Under the pieces are notes generated by a model that ran no database searches, had not been told where the DNA came from, and saw nothing but the letters and a program-made list of their open reading frames with translations. Made by a program: the position numbers and the translations under genes. A stretch of 64,000 nt of DNA from Hymenobacter convexus (GTDB lineage: Bacteria; Bacteroidota; Bacteroidia; Cytophagales; Hymenobacteraceae): the NCBI RefSeq assembly GCF_030580955.1, contig NZ_JAUQON010000004.1, forward strand, positions 496,001 through 560,000. The letters run 5' to 3'. Shown here piece by piece: positions 8,508-17,487 of this stretch (its first letter is position 1; every line of letters starts with the position of its first letter).

Positions 8508-9626
8508 CTACTCCTCGCCGGCCGCTACGTCCTCCACGCCTTCCTCAATCTTCTCTTCGGCCTCCTCGTGGTCGCCGGCGTCGGCGGCTTCCAGGTTTTG
8601 TTCCTGCTCGTGCCAGCCCTGGGGCTCGTAGCTGAGACGCATATAGATGGGAAAATGGTCGGAGCCGATGTGGGTGAGGCGGCGCAGGTCTTGCAGGCGG
8701 AAGTGGGCGGAGTGGAACACGTGGTCGAGAGGCCAGCGCAGCAGCCGGTGGTCAGCATGGAAGGTGGGCAGCATGCCCCGGCCCACGCGCGGGTCGAGCA
8801 GGCGCGAGAGGCGCCGAAACAGCTCGGAGGTGTGCGACCAGGCCACGTCGTTGAGGTCGCCGGCCACGATGGTGGGGCCGTTGTGGTGCTGAATGACCTT
8901 GCCCACCACCAGCAGTTCGGCGTCGCGGCGGGCGCTCGATTTGGCTTCCTGTGGGGCCGGCGGCTTGGGGTGCAGGAAGTGCAGGTTGGTGGTGACGCCG
9001 CTGGGCAGCCGTACGCAGCCGTGAAACGACGGAATGTCGGGGTCGAGAATGTAGCGAATCTGCGGCTCGATGAGCGGCAGGCGCGAAAACACCAGCATGC
9101 CGTAGGTGTTGGGCAGCGGGGCGTGGCAGGTGTGCGGGTAGTCTTTGGTGATGCCTTCGAGCTGGCTAAGCCACCAGTCGTCGGTTTCGACGGCCAGCAC
9201 GATGTCGGGGCTCAGGTGGCGGATGTGGCCCAGGCAGCGCGAGGCGTCGCGGTTGTACATCAGCACATTGGCCACCATCAGGCTGAGGTGGTGGTCGTTG
9301 TCGTCGGCCGGGCGGCTGGCGTCGGCCACCTGCTTGCGGTGCAGCGGCGTGTAGGGCCAGATGCGCTTGAACTGGTACACCACGGCCAGGGCCAGGCTCA
9401 CCACAAAGACTGTATTGGCAGTGCTGGGCGGGTTGGGCAGGGCCAGGCCCGCCCCCAGGCTTAGGAGCAGCCCGGCCACAATCTGCAGGCGCGGAAAGTC
9501 GCAGACCCGAATCCACCAGGCCGTTTGGCGCAGGATGGGCAGCAGCGTGGCCAGCAGCCCGATGCCGCCCACTATCCACACCACCCAGTGGCCAACGGTT
9601 AGGAGTGTAGAAAGGAAATCGGGCAT
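8508..9626 (-). CDS. Membrane-anchored endonuclease/exonuclease/phosphatase protein
   Basis: A 372-residue protein starting at MPDFLSTLL; the 17-residue longer form is less likely because three membrane helices follow directly (residues ~5-95). The rest is an EEP fold: MVANVLMYNRD (metal-binding Asn region), AVETDDWW, VAGDLNDVAWS, and the C-terminal PLDHVFHSAHF and GSDHFPIYMRLS with the catalytic His. Members hydrolyse phosphodiesters in nucleic acids or phospholipids; the target is not predictable. The last 30 residues are highly acidic (EEAEEKIEEGVEDVAA). Confidence 0.88.
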   Translation of the reverse strand: MPDFLSTLLTVGHWVVWIVGGIGLLATLLPILRQTAWWIRVCDFPRLQIVAGLLLSLGAGLALPNPPSTANTVFVVSLALAVVYQFKRIWPYTPLHRKQVADASRPADDNDHHLSLMVANVLMYNRDASRCLGHIRHLSPDIVLAVETDDWWLSQLEGITKDYPHTCHAPLPNTYGMLVFSRLPLIEPQIRYILDPDIPSFHGCVRLPSGVTTNLHFLHPKPPAPQEAKSSARRDAELLVVGKVIQHHNGPTIVAGDLNDVAWSHTSELFRRLSRLLDPRVGRGMLPTFHADHRLLRWPLDHVFHSAHFRLQDLRRLTHIGSDHFPIYMRLSYEPQGWHEQEQNLEAADAGDHEEAEEKIEEGVEDVAAGEE

Positions 9627-9680
9627 GAAGACGGATTGGGTGGGGATTTGTTGGGGAAGAATCGGCAAGCAGGCCATGGA

Positions 9681-9783
9681 ACGTCATGCTGAGCCTAGCC
9701 GAAGCATCTCTACCGCGCAACTAATCTTTTGGTTTAGATTACTCTTCGCGGTAGAGATGCTTCGGCGGTGCTCAGCATGACGT
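9681..9783. repeat. Intergenic palindrome, family B
   Basis: Arms ACGTCATGCTGAGC..GAAGCATCTCTACCGCG and their inverse, with an AT-rich loop. The inner part of the arms is imperfect (CCTAGCC against GGCGGTG). Located between purE and the endonuclease-like gene, both on the minus strand. Confidence 0.9.
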
Positions 9784-9791
9784 TCTAGTCC

Positions 9792-10358
9792 CTATACATC
9801 GTCCTGAAAGCCGCCCTTGCGCAGCTCCTCAATTGTCCGCATCACTCGGTCTTTGAGGGTGTTGCGGTGTTTCTCCAGCGCATCGTTCAGGCGGGCGTTG
9901 TTCAGAGCCAGGATTTGGATGGCCAGGATGGCGGCGTTGGCGGCGTTGTCGAGGCCGACGGTGGCCACGGGCGTGCCGGCCGGCATCTGAATCATGCTCA
10001 GAATGGAATCGAGACCCTGAATGGACAGCGAGCTGTTGATGGGCACCCCGATGACGGGCAACGTGGTGAAAGCCGCCACCATGCCCGGCAGGTGGGCGGC
10101 GCCGCCCCCCCCGGCAATCAGCACGCGCAGGCCGCGCTTGCGGGCGCTTTCGGCGTACTCCACCATGCGGTGCGGCGTGCGGTGCGGCGAGACGAGGGTG
10201 ATGTCGTAGGGGACGTTGAACTGCCGGAGCAGTTCGGCGGCGGCCGACATGATTTTCAGGTCCGACTTCGAACCCATGATGATGCCCACGATGGGGTTTT
10301 CGGTGGTGGGCCGGTCGGCCTCGGTACCGCCCGCGGCGGCAGCAGAATCGGAATTCAT
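9792..10358 (-). CDS. purE: N5-carboxyaminoimidazole ribonucleotide mutase
   Basis: A 188-residue enzyme; the start giving MNSDSAAAAGG is chosen over a longer frame because the family begins near IVGIIMGSKSDL. The signature elements GSKSDLKIM, SPHRTPHRM, IAGGGGAAHLPGM and PVIGVPI are all present, as is the helical C-terminus (NAANAAILAIQILAL). It converts N5-CAIR to CAIR in purine biosynthesis. Its usual partner purK is not in the window. The gene is divergent from the MarC gene. Confidence 0.96.
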   Translation of the reverse strand: MNSDSAAAAGGTEADRPTTENPIVGIIMGSKSDLKIMSAAAELLRQFNVPYDITLVSPHRTPHRMVEYAESARKRGLRVLIAGGGGAAHLPGMVAAFTTLPVIGVPINSSLSIQGLDSILSMIQMPAGTPVATVGLDNAANAAILAIQILALNNARLNDALEKHRNTLKDRVMRTIEELRKGGFQDDV

Positions 10359-10461
10359 ATAATCAGGAAGCGGAAAAATGCAGCTTTGCCCGGCATTAGC
10401 CGTTTTCGGGCGCCGTTGCGGCGGCAAAATAGGGCTTTTCCGGCCGGTTCGGCCCGCTGCC

Positions 10462-10469
10462 TACCTTTG
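10462..10469 (+). promoter_or_regulatory. TACCTTTG (-7-like) element before the MarC gene
   Basis: An exact match to the Bacteroidota -7 consensus TAnnTTTG, only five bases before the ATG. Transcription would begin close to the start codon. A -33 element is weak (TTTTC near 10436). Confidence 0.5.
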
Positions 10470-10474
10470 CGCGC

Positions 10475-11095
10475 ATGGAAATTCTGCTCGCCACCTTCAC
10501 CACCCTGTTTTCCATCGTCAATCCGTTCGGGGCGATGCCGGTTTTCCTGACCCTGACGGCCGACGACCGGGCCTCGGAGCGGGCACGCACGGCGCTGCGG
10601 GCCTGCATCTACATGGTGGCCGTGCTGAGCGTGGCGTTTTTCGGCGGGCAGTACATCCTCAACTTCTTCGGCATCAACATCCAGCACCTGCGCATTGCGG
10701 GCGGCATCCTGCTCATGCGCTCGGCTTTTGAGCTGCTCACGCCCGGCGGCAACCGCGACCGGGTAGGCCCCGACGCCCTCGAAGAAAGCAAGCACAAAGA
10801 CGACATCAGCTTCACGCCGCTGGCCATGCCCATGCTCTCGGGCCCGGGCTCGATGGCCATCTGCATCGGCCTGATTCGGCCCACTTACATTGATAAGGCC
10901 ATGACCGTCTTCGGATTTGCGCTGGTGGCGCTGGCGGCGTTTGTTATCCTGCTGTTCTCGCTGCGCCTCACGCGGGTGCTGGGCAAGCCCGGCATGGCGG
11001 CCATGTCGCGCATCATGGGTTTCATCACACTGGCCATCGGGGTCAATTTCCTGGCCTCGGCCATCGCGGCGCTGTTTCCGGGGTTGGCGCGGTAA
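10475..11095 (+). CDS. MarC-family integral membrane protein
   Basis: A 206-residue protein with six hydrophobic segments and the family hallmark near the N-terminus (TLFSIVNPFGAMPVFLTLT), then LRIAGGILLMRSAFELL and PLAMPMLSGPGSMA. The family was named after a supposed multiple-antibiotic-resistance role in Enterobacteria that was later withdrawn, so the function is unknown. It faces purE across a divergent region and is convergent with the response regulator. Confidence 0.92.
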   Translation: MEILLATFTTLFSIVNPFGAMPVFLTLTADDRASERARTALRACIYMVAVLSVAFFGGQYILNFFGINIQHLRIAGGILLMRSAFELLTPGGNRDRVGPDALEESKHKDDISFTPLAMPMLSGPGSMAICIGLIRPTYIDKAMTVFGFALVALAAFVILLFSLRLTRVLGKPGMAAMSRIMGFITLAIGVNFLASAIAALFPGLAR

Positions 11096-11114
11096 TCCAC
11101 TCGCCCTGACGCCG

Positions 11115-11240
11115 ACCTCACCCCCTGACCCCCTCTCCAAAAAAGAGGGGGCACCGGCTCGTGAAGTCGATTCTATAATTAAGCCGTCAGGAGCAAGACC
11201 GGTGCCCCTCTTTTTTGGAGAGGGGGTCAGGGGGGGAGGT
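11115..11240. repeat. Intergenic palindrome, family F (CCCCCTGACCCCCTCTCC)
   Basis: Long near-perfect arms (ACCTCACCCCCTGACCCCCT ... and inverse), including an AAAAAAGAGGGG/CCCCTCTTTTTT segment and a GCACCGG/CCGGTGC inner stem. Located between the convergent MarC and response regulator genes. A half copy of the same motif lies at 61336-61357. Confidence 0.9.
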
Positions 11241-11249
11241 TGACGCCAG

Positions 11250-11927
11250 CTACAGCATCAGCTTATACCCAATCCCGCGGATGTTCACAATCTGCACCTG
11301 GGGGTCGTCTTTCAGGCAGCGGCGCAGGCGGCTGATGAACACATCGAGGCTGCGGCCGTTGAAAAACGAGTCGTCGCCCCACAGTTCTTTCAGCACCGTG
11401 TGGCGCTCCAGCACCTGGTTGCGCTGGTCGTAAAGGCGCTTGAGCAGTTCAGCTTCGCGGTTGGTGAGAGTTTCTTCGTGGGTGCCGAGGCGGAGCTTTT
11501 GCTTGGGATGGTCAAAGTGGTAGCGGCCGATGGCGAGCGGGCCGCCGGGCGCGGGCGCCGCCAGCGGCTGCCGCGCCAGTTGCGCCTTGATGCGGACAAC
11601 TAGTTCGTCCATGCTGAAAGGCTTTTTCAGGTAGTCGTTGCCGCCCAGCTCGAAGCCGCGCACCACATCGGCCGTCTGGGAGCGGGCGGTGAGGAAAAGG
11701 ATGGGCACAGCGGCGTTTTCGCGCCGGATTTGCTCGGCCAGCGAGAAGCCGTCGAGCTTGGGCATCATCACATCAGCCACCACCATATCGGGGCACTGCT
11801 GGCGGAACAGGTGCAGGCCAGCCTCGCCATCGGCGGCCAGCTGCACGCTGAAGCCCCGGCTTTCGAGGCTGTCTTTGACGATGAGGCCGAGGGAGGGCTC
11901 GTCTTCGATGAGGAGGATGCTGGGCAT
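11250..11927 (-). CDS. OmpR-family response regulator
   Basis: A 225-residue protein with a receiver domain (acidic pocket IEDE, phospho-acceptor Asp52 in VVADVMMP, Thr in FLTARS, Lys in YLKKPFS) and a C-terminal winged-helix DNA-binding domain (LTNREAELLKRL...VLKELWGDDSFFNGRSLDVFISRLR...GIGYKL). It should bind DNA after phosphorylation by the histidine kinase encoded just upstream on the same strand. A family B palindrome separates the two genes. Target genes cannot be told from the sequence. Confidence 0.95.
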   Translation of the reverse strand: MPSILLIEDEPSLGLIVKDSLESRGFSVQLAADGEAGLHLFRQQCPDMVVADVMMPKLDGFSLAEQIRRENAAVPILFLTARSQTADVVRGFELGGNDYLKKPFSMDELVVRIKAQLARQPLAAPAPGGPLAIGRYHFDHPKQKLRLGTHEETLTNREAELLKRLYDQRNQVLERHTVLKELWGDDSFFNGRSLDVFISRLRRCLKDDPQVQIVNIRGIGYKLML

Positions 11928-11957
11928 GATTTAACGTTTAGAACGGTGAAAAAGACT

Positions 11958-12057
11958 GTCATGCTGAGCGCAGCCGAAGCATCTCTACCGCAATACTATT
12001 CCTGACAATTGGAAATGCGTTGCGCGGTAGAGATGCTTCGGCTGCGCTCAGCATGAC
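11958..12057. repeat. Intergenic palindrome, family B, inside the kinase-regulator pair
   Basis: Arms GTCATGCTGAGCGCAGCCGA...CATCTCTACCGC with an almost perfect inverse copy. It lies between the stop codon of the kinase and the start of the regulator. Confidence 0.92.
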
Positions 12058-12091
12058 GTTCTTTTTGGGTAGATATATACAAGTCCGGCCC

Positions 12092-13519
12092 TCATTCCTG
12101 CGGAATCCACACCTCGAACGTACTCCCCCGCCCCGGCTCGCTTTGCACCGCAATGCGCCCGCCGTGGCGCTCCACCACCTGCCGCACGTAGTACAGGCCC
12201 AGGCCGAAGCCCTTCACGTTGTGCAGGTTGCCGGTGGGCACGCGGAAGAACTGGTCGAAAATAGCTGCCTGGTAGCCGGGCTCGATGCCGGGGCCGTCGT
12301 CGGCCACGCTCAGGTGCCAACCGGTGGCGTCCTGCCGGCTGCGGATGGTGATGCTGACAGCCTCGCCGGAGTACTTGATGGCGTTGTCGATGAGGTTATT
12401 GAGGACGTTGCCCATGTGCAGTGGGTCGACTTGCACCGGTCCGGAGGCCTCTGCCTGCACATCGAACGTGACTGGCTTGGTGGCTTGCAGCTGGTGGCGG
12501 GCCACGATTTCGGCCACCAGTTCGGCGGGCCGTACATGCTCGGGCCGCAGCTCCAGCGGCTGGCGCTCATCGACGGCAATGTTGAGCACTTTTTCGACCA
12601 AATCGGACAGGCGCTGCAACTCGGTGCGCGAGATGCTCAGGTAAGCCTGCGTTTTGGCGGGGTCGTTGAGGGCGCCGAAGTTTTGCAGGGCTTCCACGGC
12701 GGCCGATACCGTGGCCAGCGGCGTTTTCAGCTCGTGCGTCATGTTGTTGATGAAGTCGTTTTTGACTTCGGACAGCTTGCGCTGCTTGAGAATTGTGTTC
12801 AGCATCAGCATGAAGCAGCTGGTGGTGAGGGCCAGCAGCGCCACCGAGCCGCCCAGCAGCCCGCCCATGCGGCGCAGCAAGTAGAATGTGGGCGGCCGGA
12901 ACGAGGCTTGCAGGCGCCAGTTGTCCCAGGGCAGTAGGGCGAGGGGCACGGGCCGGGTTTGGACCGTGTAGCCGGGCGGGGCATCCACGCGCGGGCCGTC
13001 GCCGGCCGTGGGCGCGCGGAGGTTGACGGTGTCGAGCACGAACTCGGCATCCGTGTCGCGGCGGCGCAACTCGGCCCGGTAGGCGGCGGCCAGGCCGGGC
13101 AGGTTGATTTTGACGAGGGAATCGGGAACGGCCTTCAACTGCACCCGCCTGGGGTGGAGCACGCTATCGGCGGCAATGCGCTGCTGGGTGCGGGTGAGGA
13201 TGCGCTCGATGGAAATGGTGGGCCGAGCGCGCCTGATGCTATCCGCACCGCGCGAAAACACGATGATGCGGTTGCGGGCGCTGGGAGAACCGCCCGAGGC
13301 GGTGACGACATCGCGCGTAATGTTAAGGCGGAATTTGTCGAGCTCTGGGCGGGCAAACTCCTGTTGCAATACCACCGTGAGCAGGGCCTCGTTGGTGGTG
13401 CGGCTGAACTGCTCGTTGGCCAGTTGGTAGGTGTTGTAGAGCCAGTACGCCTGGAAACCGTTGATGCCCAAGATGCAGAGGGCCAGCAGCCAGAAGATGG
13501 AGCGAATGCGGGACTTCAT
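12092..13519 (-). CDS. Two-transmembrane sensor histidine kinase
   Basis: A 475-residue kinase. A membrane helix at ~8-30 and another at ~217-240 enclose a periplasmic sensor region of about 185 residues with no domain I recognise. HisKA follows with His262 in NNMTHELKTPLAT. The ATPase domain has an N box (NVLNNLIDNAIKYSG), G1 (ADDGPGIEPG) and G2 (GFGLGLYYVRQVVERHGG). Layout and length fit classical orthodox kinases. It precedes its OmpR-type regulator on the minus strand. A good TTG/TAGGTTTG promoter is visible upstream. Confidence 0.95.
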   Translation of the reverse strand: MKSRIRSIFWLLALCILGINGFQAYWLYNTYQLANEQFSRTTNEALLTVVLQQEFARPELDKFRLNITRDVVTASGGSPSARNRIIVFSRGADSIRRARPTISIERILTRTQQRIAADSVLHPRRVQLKAVPDSLVKINLPGLAAAYRAELRRRDTDAEFVLDTVNLRAPTAGDGPRVDAPPGYTVQTRPVPLALLPWDNWRLQASFRPPTFYLLRRMGGLLGGSVALLALTTSCFMLMLNTILKQRKLSEVKNDFINNMTHELKTPLATVSAAVEALQNFGALNDPAKTQAYLSISRTELQRLSDLVEKVLNIAVDERQPLELRPEHVRPAELVAEIVARHQLQATKPVTFDVQAEASGPVQVDPLHMGNVLNNLIDNAIKYSGEAVSITIRSRQDATGWHLSVADDGPGIEPGYQAAIFDQFFRVPTGNLHNVKGFGLGLYYVRQVVERHGGRIAVQSEPGRGSTFEVWIPQE

Positions 13520-13544
13520 GGGGCGGAAAGGCGAAAGTACGTTG

Positions 13545-13576
13545 CAAACCTACGCGGGCCGCAGAGGCCCGCCCAA
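13545..13576 (-). promoter_or_regulatory. Bacteroidota-type promoter for the histidine kinase
   Basis: On the minus strand, TTG at 13576-13574 is followed after 21 bases by TAGGTTTG at 13552-13545. This fits the TTG / TAnnTTTG arrangement of Bacteroidota primary sigma factors. The start codon is 25 bases further on. Confidence 0.5.
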
Positions 13577-13666
13577 GGCCGTTAACACTACTTAACACAC
13601 AATAACAGTACTTTACAAAAGAATGCCGGTGCTTTGCAGTGTTCAAACTCAACCTCTTACACTCCC

Positions 13667-14485
13667 ATGAAAAACCCTGCAAAAAACCTGGCCCTAGCCC
13701 TCACTTTCGGCCTGCTGGCCAACGGCGCGGCCCTGGCCCAAACCAGCGGCCACATCAGCTACGAAGCCACCCAACGCGTCGACCTCAGCAAAGTTAACAT
13801 CGTCATCAACGGCCAGCAGGTGAAGCCCGGCAGCCCTGATTTCCCCACCGACATCCCCGAAACCCGCTCTTTCGGCCTCAACCTCGCCTTTGCCGGCCCG
13901 GCAGCCAAGGAGCAGCGCGAAGGCGGCATGACCATGCGCACCGTGACTATGAACGGCGGCCCCGGCGACACCCCGGCCAACGCGCCGCAAGTCACCAACT
14001 TCGCCCGCCCCTTCGAGGAAACTACTTACCTGGACCTGGCCAACCGCGCCACCACCACGGTGCTCACTGTGAAGAAGGACGATGCCTCCACCTCCTACCG
14101 CGCCGACACCCCCATCGCGCCCGCCACCGGCTGGAACGTGACCTCGCAAACCAAGAAAATAGCCGGCTACACCTGCCGCAAGGCCACCGTGCCCTACAAA
14201 AAGGAAACCTACACTGTGTGGTTTACCACCGATTTGCCCTTCACCTACTCGCCCGTGCGCGACCTCACCCCCGAAAAGGGCGTGGTGCTGGCCCTGGAAA
14301 GCGAGCAGGAGCAATTTCGCGCCGCCAAAGTAGACCTAAAGTCCGTGCCCGCCGCCGAGGTGCACCCCGTGGCCACCGCTCAGAAAGTAACGCCCGCCGA
14401 GCTGAAAGACCTGCGCGAAAAGGCCCTGGCCGACTTCCGCCAGAAGATGATGGATGGTGGCGGCCTGCGCATCAATCGCAACTAG
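13667..14485 (+). CDS. GLPGLI-family exported protein
   Basis: A 272-residue protein; the start is placed at MKNPAKN, which gives a standard signal peptide ending in ALAQ. The GLPGLI layout is recognisable: an N-terminal beta region (GHISYEATQRVDL), then GYTCRKATVPYKKETYTVWFTTDLPF, followed by the motif region LTPEKGVVLALE in place of the literal GLPGLIL. The function of the family is unknown. It is eight bases upstream of an outer-membrane receptor-like gene, a recurrent pairing in Bacteroidota, so the two probably act together at the envelope. Confidence 0.85.
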   Translation: MKNPAKNLALALTFGLLANGAALAQTSGHISYEATQRVDLSKVNIVINGQQVKPGSPDFPTDIPETRSFGLNLAFAGPAAKEQREGGMTMRTVTMNGGPGDTPANAPQVTNFARPFEETTYLDLANRATTTVLTVKKDDASTSYRADTPIAPATGWNVTSQTKKIAGYTCRKATVPYKKETYTVWFTTDLPFTYSPVRDLTPEKGVVLALESEQEQFRAAKVDLKSVPAAEVHPVATAQKVTPAELKDLREKALADFRQKMMDGGGLRINRN

Positions 14486-14493
14486 GCCCGGCC

Positions 14494-17310
14494 ATGCGCT
14501 TGCTTTTTTTATTGGCTTTGCTGCTCGGCCTCACGGTTTGCAGCCAGGCCCAAACCGCCGCGCCCACTCCGGTCCGCCAGCATCAGGGCAAGGGCAGCAT
14601 CAGCGGCACGCTGGCCGATTCGGCCACCGGCCGGCCGCTACGCGAAGCCTCCGTGTCGCTCACGCTGGCGCGGGATTCGAGCTACGTCACGTTCGGCATT
14701 ACTGATGGCGACGGGCATTTTGTGCTGAATAATGTGGCACTGGGGCACTATGTGGTGCAGTTGTCGGCCCTGGGTTACCGGGCGCGGCGTGTGTCGGTGG
14801 CCGTGACGGTGACGGCCCCCGCGCCGGCTCTGGGCACCCTGCGGCTGGGCGGCCTCAGTCAGAAGCTGGGCGAAGTGGTGGTGACCCAGGAGCGCGCTCC
14901 GGTGAGCGTGAGCGGCGACACCATTGCCTTCAACGCCAATGCCTTCAAAACCCAGCCCAACGCGGCCGTAGAGTCGCTGCTGAAAAAGCTGCCGGGCGTG
15001 GAAGTGGACCGCGACGGCAGCATTCGGGCGCAGGGCCAGGCCGTGAACCGCGTGCTGGTGGACGGCAAGCCCTTCTTCGGCGACGACCCCAAGATGGCCA
15101 CTAAAAACCTGCCGGCCGACATCATCGACAAGGTGCAGCTCTACGACCAACAAAGCGACCAGTCCTCGTTTTCGGGCATCGACGACGGCAACCGCCAGAA
15201 GACGCTGAACCTCGTCACGAAGCGCGACAAGCGCAAGGGCTACTTCGGCACCGAGGCTGCGGGCGTGGGCACCGACGGCCGCTACCAGGCCCGCCTCGGC
15301 CTGAACCGCTTCAACAACGGCCGCCAGATTTCGGCCCTGGCCCAGGCCAACAACATCAACCAACAGGGCTTCGCCGACGAAGGCGGGCCCGCGGCGGCCA
15401 GCTTCGGGCCGGCGGGCGGCGGGCCTAGCGGCGGGGGCGCCATCATCCGCATGGGCGGCGGGGGGCGCCAAAATGCCCTCGGCAGCAGCCCCCAGCCCAC
15501 CAGCATCACCGAAAGCGGCGCAGTGGGCCTCAACTACCGCGACGCCTGGGGCCGGCGCGCCGAAGTGGCCACCAGCTACCTCGCCAGCCGCGCCACCACC
15601 ACCACCGACCAGCTTCTGCGCCGCGAAAACGTGGCCAACCTCACCGGCACCGAAGCTAGCCCGCCCCTCATCACCGACCAAAGTCTCTTCAACCGCAGCA
15701 CCACCAGCAGCCACCGCTTCAATATGCGGCTCGATTACGTGCTCGATTCGCTTACCTCGCTGCGCCTCACGCCCTACGCCTGGTGGCAGGGCAACGACCT
15801 GGCCCGCCAAAGCAACCAGCAGTCCAGCCTCGGCGGGCGCCTGCTGAATCAGGGCGTGAACGGCTACACGGCCACCACCGCCAACCCCAACGCCGGCGGC
15901 AACTTCCTGCTGATGCGGCGCTTCGGCAAGCCCGGCCGCTCCTTTTCAGCCAACCTGAATTCGGCACTGAGCGACCAGGACGCTACGGCTATCAACCAGG
16001 CCACCAACACGTTTTTCGATGCCGGCGGGGTGCCCACCGTGCAGCGGCTCAACCAGCGTATTGAGCAGGCCACGCCCACACGGAGTAATGTTTTGAGCCT
16101 TTCCTACGTGGAACCGCTGAGCCTGCGCACCAAGCTGGAAACGCACTACGCCTTCACCGACTCACGCAACGACGGCCGCCGCCTCACCACCGATTTCAAC
16201 GAAGCCAGCCAGCAATACGACCTGCTGAACACCAGCTTGAGCAACGAGTTCACCAGCCGCTTCCAGGCCAACCGGGCGGGCCTCACGCTGCAGAAACGGC
16301 GCCTGCGCTACACCGTGGGCCTGGGCCTGGACGCCCAGCAGGCCGATTTGCGGGTACGCAACCTCTCGGCCGATACCACCGTGGACCGCCGCTTCCGCAG
16401 CCTGCTGCCCAACGCCCTGTTCACCTACAACGGCAGCCGCAGCCGCTCGCTGCGCCTCAACTACCGCACCCGCCTTAACGCGCCCACCGCCGCTCAGCTC
16501 CAGCCCGTACGCGACAATGCCAACCCGCTCAGCATCCAGGCCGGCAACCCCAATTTGCGGCCCGAATATGTGCAGGCCTTGTCGGCCAACTTCTCGCAGT
16601 TCAACGCCACCACCAACCGCAGCGTGTTTGCCGTGCTCAACGCCAGCCGCGTCGACGACCGCATCGTATCGGCCACCAGCTTCAACACCCGCGGCGTGCA
16701 AACCACCCGGCCCGTGAACGCCAACGGCTTCTACAGCCTGAACGGGTTTTTCTCGCTCGGCCAGCGCCTGGCCACTCACAAAATTAACCTCAACCTGACC
16801 ACCAACACCAGCTTCACCAAGTCGCCCAGCTTCGTGAACGGCGCGCTGAATACCAGCCGCACCTGGAGCCTGGGCCAGGGCGCCAGCGCCAATTCAGCCT
16901 TCAACGAGCGCCTCGAATTCGGTGTCAGCGCCAACCTCACCTATCAAAACGCCCGCTACTCCCACCTCACGGAGCAAAACACCGACTACCTCACCCAAAC
17001 CCTCACGGCCGACATTTTCTACCAGCTCCCCGCCCGCTTCGTCCTCACCTCCGACGTGTGGATGAGCAACAACACCGGCCGCGCCGCCGGCTTCAACCAG
17101 CGCGTGCTGCTCTGGAACCTCGGCCTGGCCCACCAGTTTTTCGCCAACAAGCAGGGCGAGCTCAAGCTGCAGGCCTACGACGTCCTCAATCAAAACCGCA
17201 GCGTGCTCCGCAACACCACCGAAACCTACGTGGAAGACGTGCGCAGCCGCATTTTGCAGCGGTATTTCCTGCTAAGCTTCACGTATAACCTACGGCAGTT
17301 TGGGAAGTAA
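14494..17310 (+). CDS. TonB-dependent-receptor-like outer membrane beta-barrel protein
   Basis: A 938-residue protein beginning MRLLFLLALLLG with a signal peptide ending in SQAQ. Residues ~33-115 form a carboxypeptidase-regulatory-like beta-sandwich (GTLADSATGRPLREASV...GDGHFVLNNVALGHYVVQLSALGY). A plug-like region follows (LGEVVVTQERAPVSV ... LLKKLPGVEVDRDGSI ... VNRVLVDGKPFFGDDP). The remainder is a barrel of the outer-membrane beta-barrel family 3 type, ending in YFLLSFTYNLRQFGK. A glycine-rich stretch (~303-328) interrupts the start of the barrel. It is co-transcribed with the GLPGLI gene. The substrate is unknown. Confidence 0.9.
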   Translation: MRLLFLLALLLGLTVCSQAQTAAPTPVRQHQGKGSISGTLADSATGRPLREASVSLTLARDSSYVTFGITDGDGHFVLNNVALGHYVVQLSALGYRARRVSVAVTVTAPAPALGTLRLGGLSQKLGEVVVTQERAPVSVSGDTIAFNANAFKTQPNAAVESLLKKLPGVEVDRDGSIRAQGQAVNRVLVDGKPFFGDDPKMATKNLPADIIDKVQLYDQQSDQSSFSGIDDGNRQKTLNLVTKRDKRKGYFGTEAAGVGTDGRYQARLGLNRFNNGRQISALAQANNINQQGFADEGGPAAASFGPAGGGPSGGGAIIRMGGGGRQNALGSSPQPTSITESGAVGLNYRDAWGRRAEVATSYLASRATTTTDQLLRRENVANLTGTEASPPLITDQSLFNRSTTSSHRFNMRLDYVLDSLTSLRLTPYAWWQGNDLARQSNQQSSLGGRLLNQGVNGYTATTANPNAGGNFLLMRRFGKPGRSFSANLNSALSDQDATAINQATNTFFDAGGVPTVQRLNQRIEQATPTRSNVLSLSYVEPLSLRTKLETHYAFTDSRNDGRRLTTDFNEASQQYDLLNTSLSNEFTSRFQANRAGLTLQKRRLRYTVGLGLDAQQADLRVRNLSADTTVDRRFRSLLPNALFTYNGSRSRSLRLNYRTRLNAPTAAQLQPVRDNANPLSIQAGNPNLRPEYVQALSANFSQFNATTNRSVFAVLNASRVDDRIVSATSFNTRGVQTTRPVNANGFYSLNGFFSLGQRLATHKINLNLTTNTSFTKSPSFVNGALNTSRTWSLGQGASANSAFNERLEFGVSANLTYQNARYSHLTEQNTDYLTQTLTADIFYQLPARFVLTSDVWMSNNTGRAAGFNQRVLLWNLGLAHQFFANKQGELKLQAYDVLNQNRSVLRNTTETYVEDVRSRILQRYFLLSFTYNLRQFGK

Positions 17311-17328
17311 ATGGGACATTGCTTTCCT

Positions 17329-17427
17329 GTCATCCTGAGCGCAGCGAAGGACCTTATCACGCCAGAACTGTTAGCTGCAAACCACTGGCGCAAACGTGAG
17401 AAGGTCCTTCGCTGCGCTCAGGATGAC
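17329..17427. repeat. Intergenic palindrome, family A
   Basis: GTCATCCTGAGCGCAGCGAA-GGACCTTATCACG pairs with CGTGAGAAGGTCC-TTCGCTGCGCTCAGGATGAC around a unique loop. Located between the receptor gene and hemE, both on the plus strand. Confidence 0.92.
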
Positions 17428-17470
17428 AAATGACAACGCCTGAGCAAAGGCATACGTCTACCATCGCGCG

Positions 17471-17478
17471 TACCTTTG
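17471..17478 (+). promoter_or_regulatory. TACCTTTG (-7-like) element before hemE
   Basis: An exact TAnnTTTG match nine bases before the hemE ATG, implying a 5' leader of only a few bases. No TTG is found at the expected -33 position. Confidence 0.5.
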
Positions 17479-17487
17479 CCGTTCCTT

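Noticed and set aside
17476..17487. Upstream TTG as hemE start
   Set aside because: It overlaps the TACCTTTG promoter-like element, and the family N-terminus fits the ATG at 17488.
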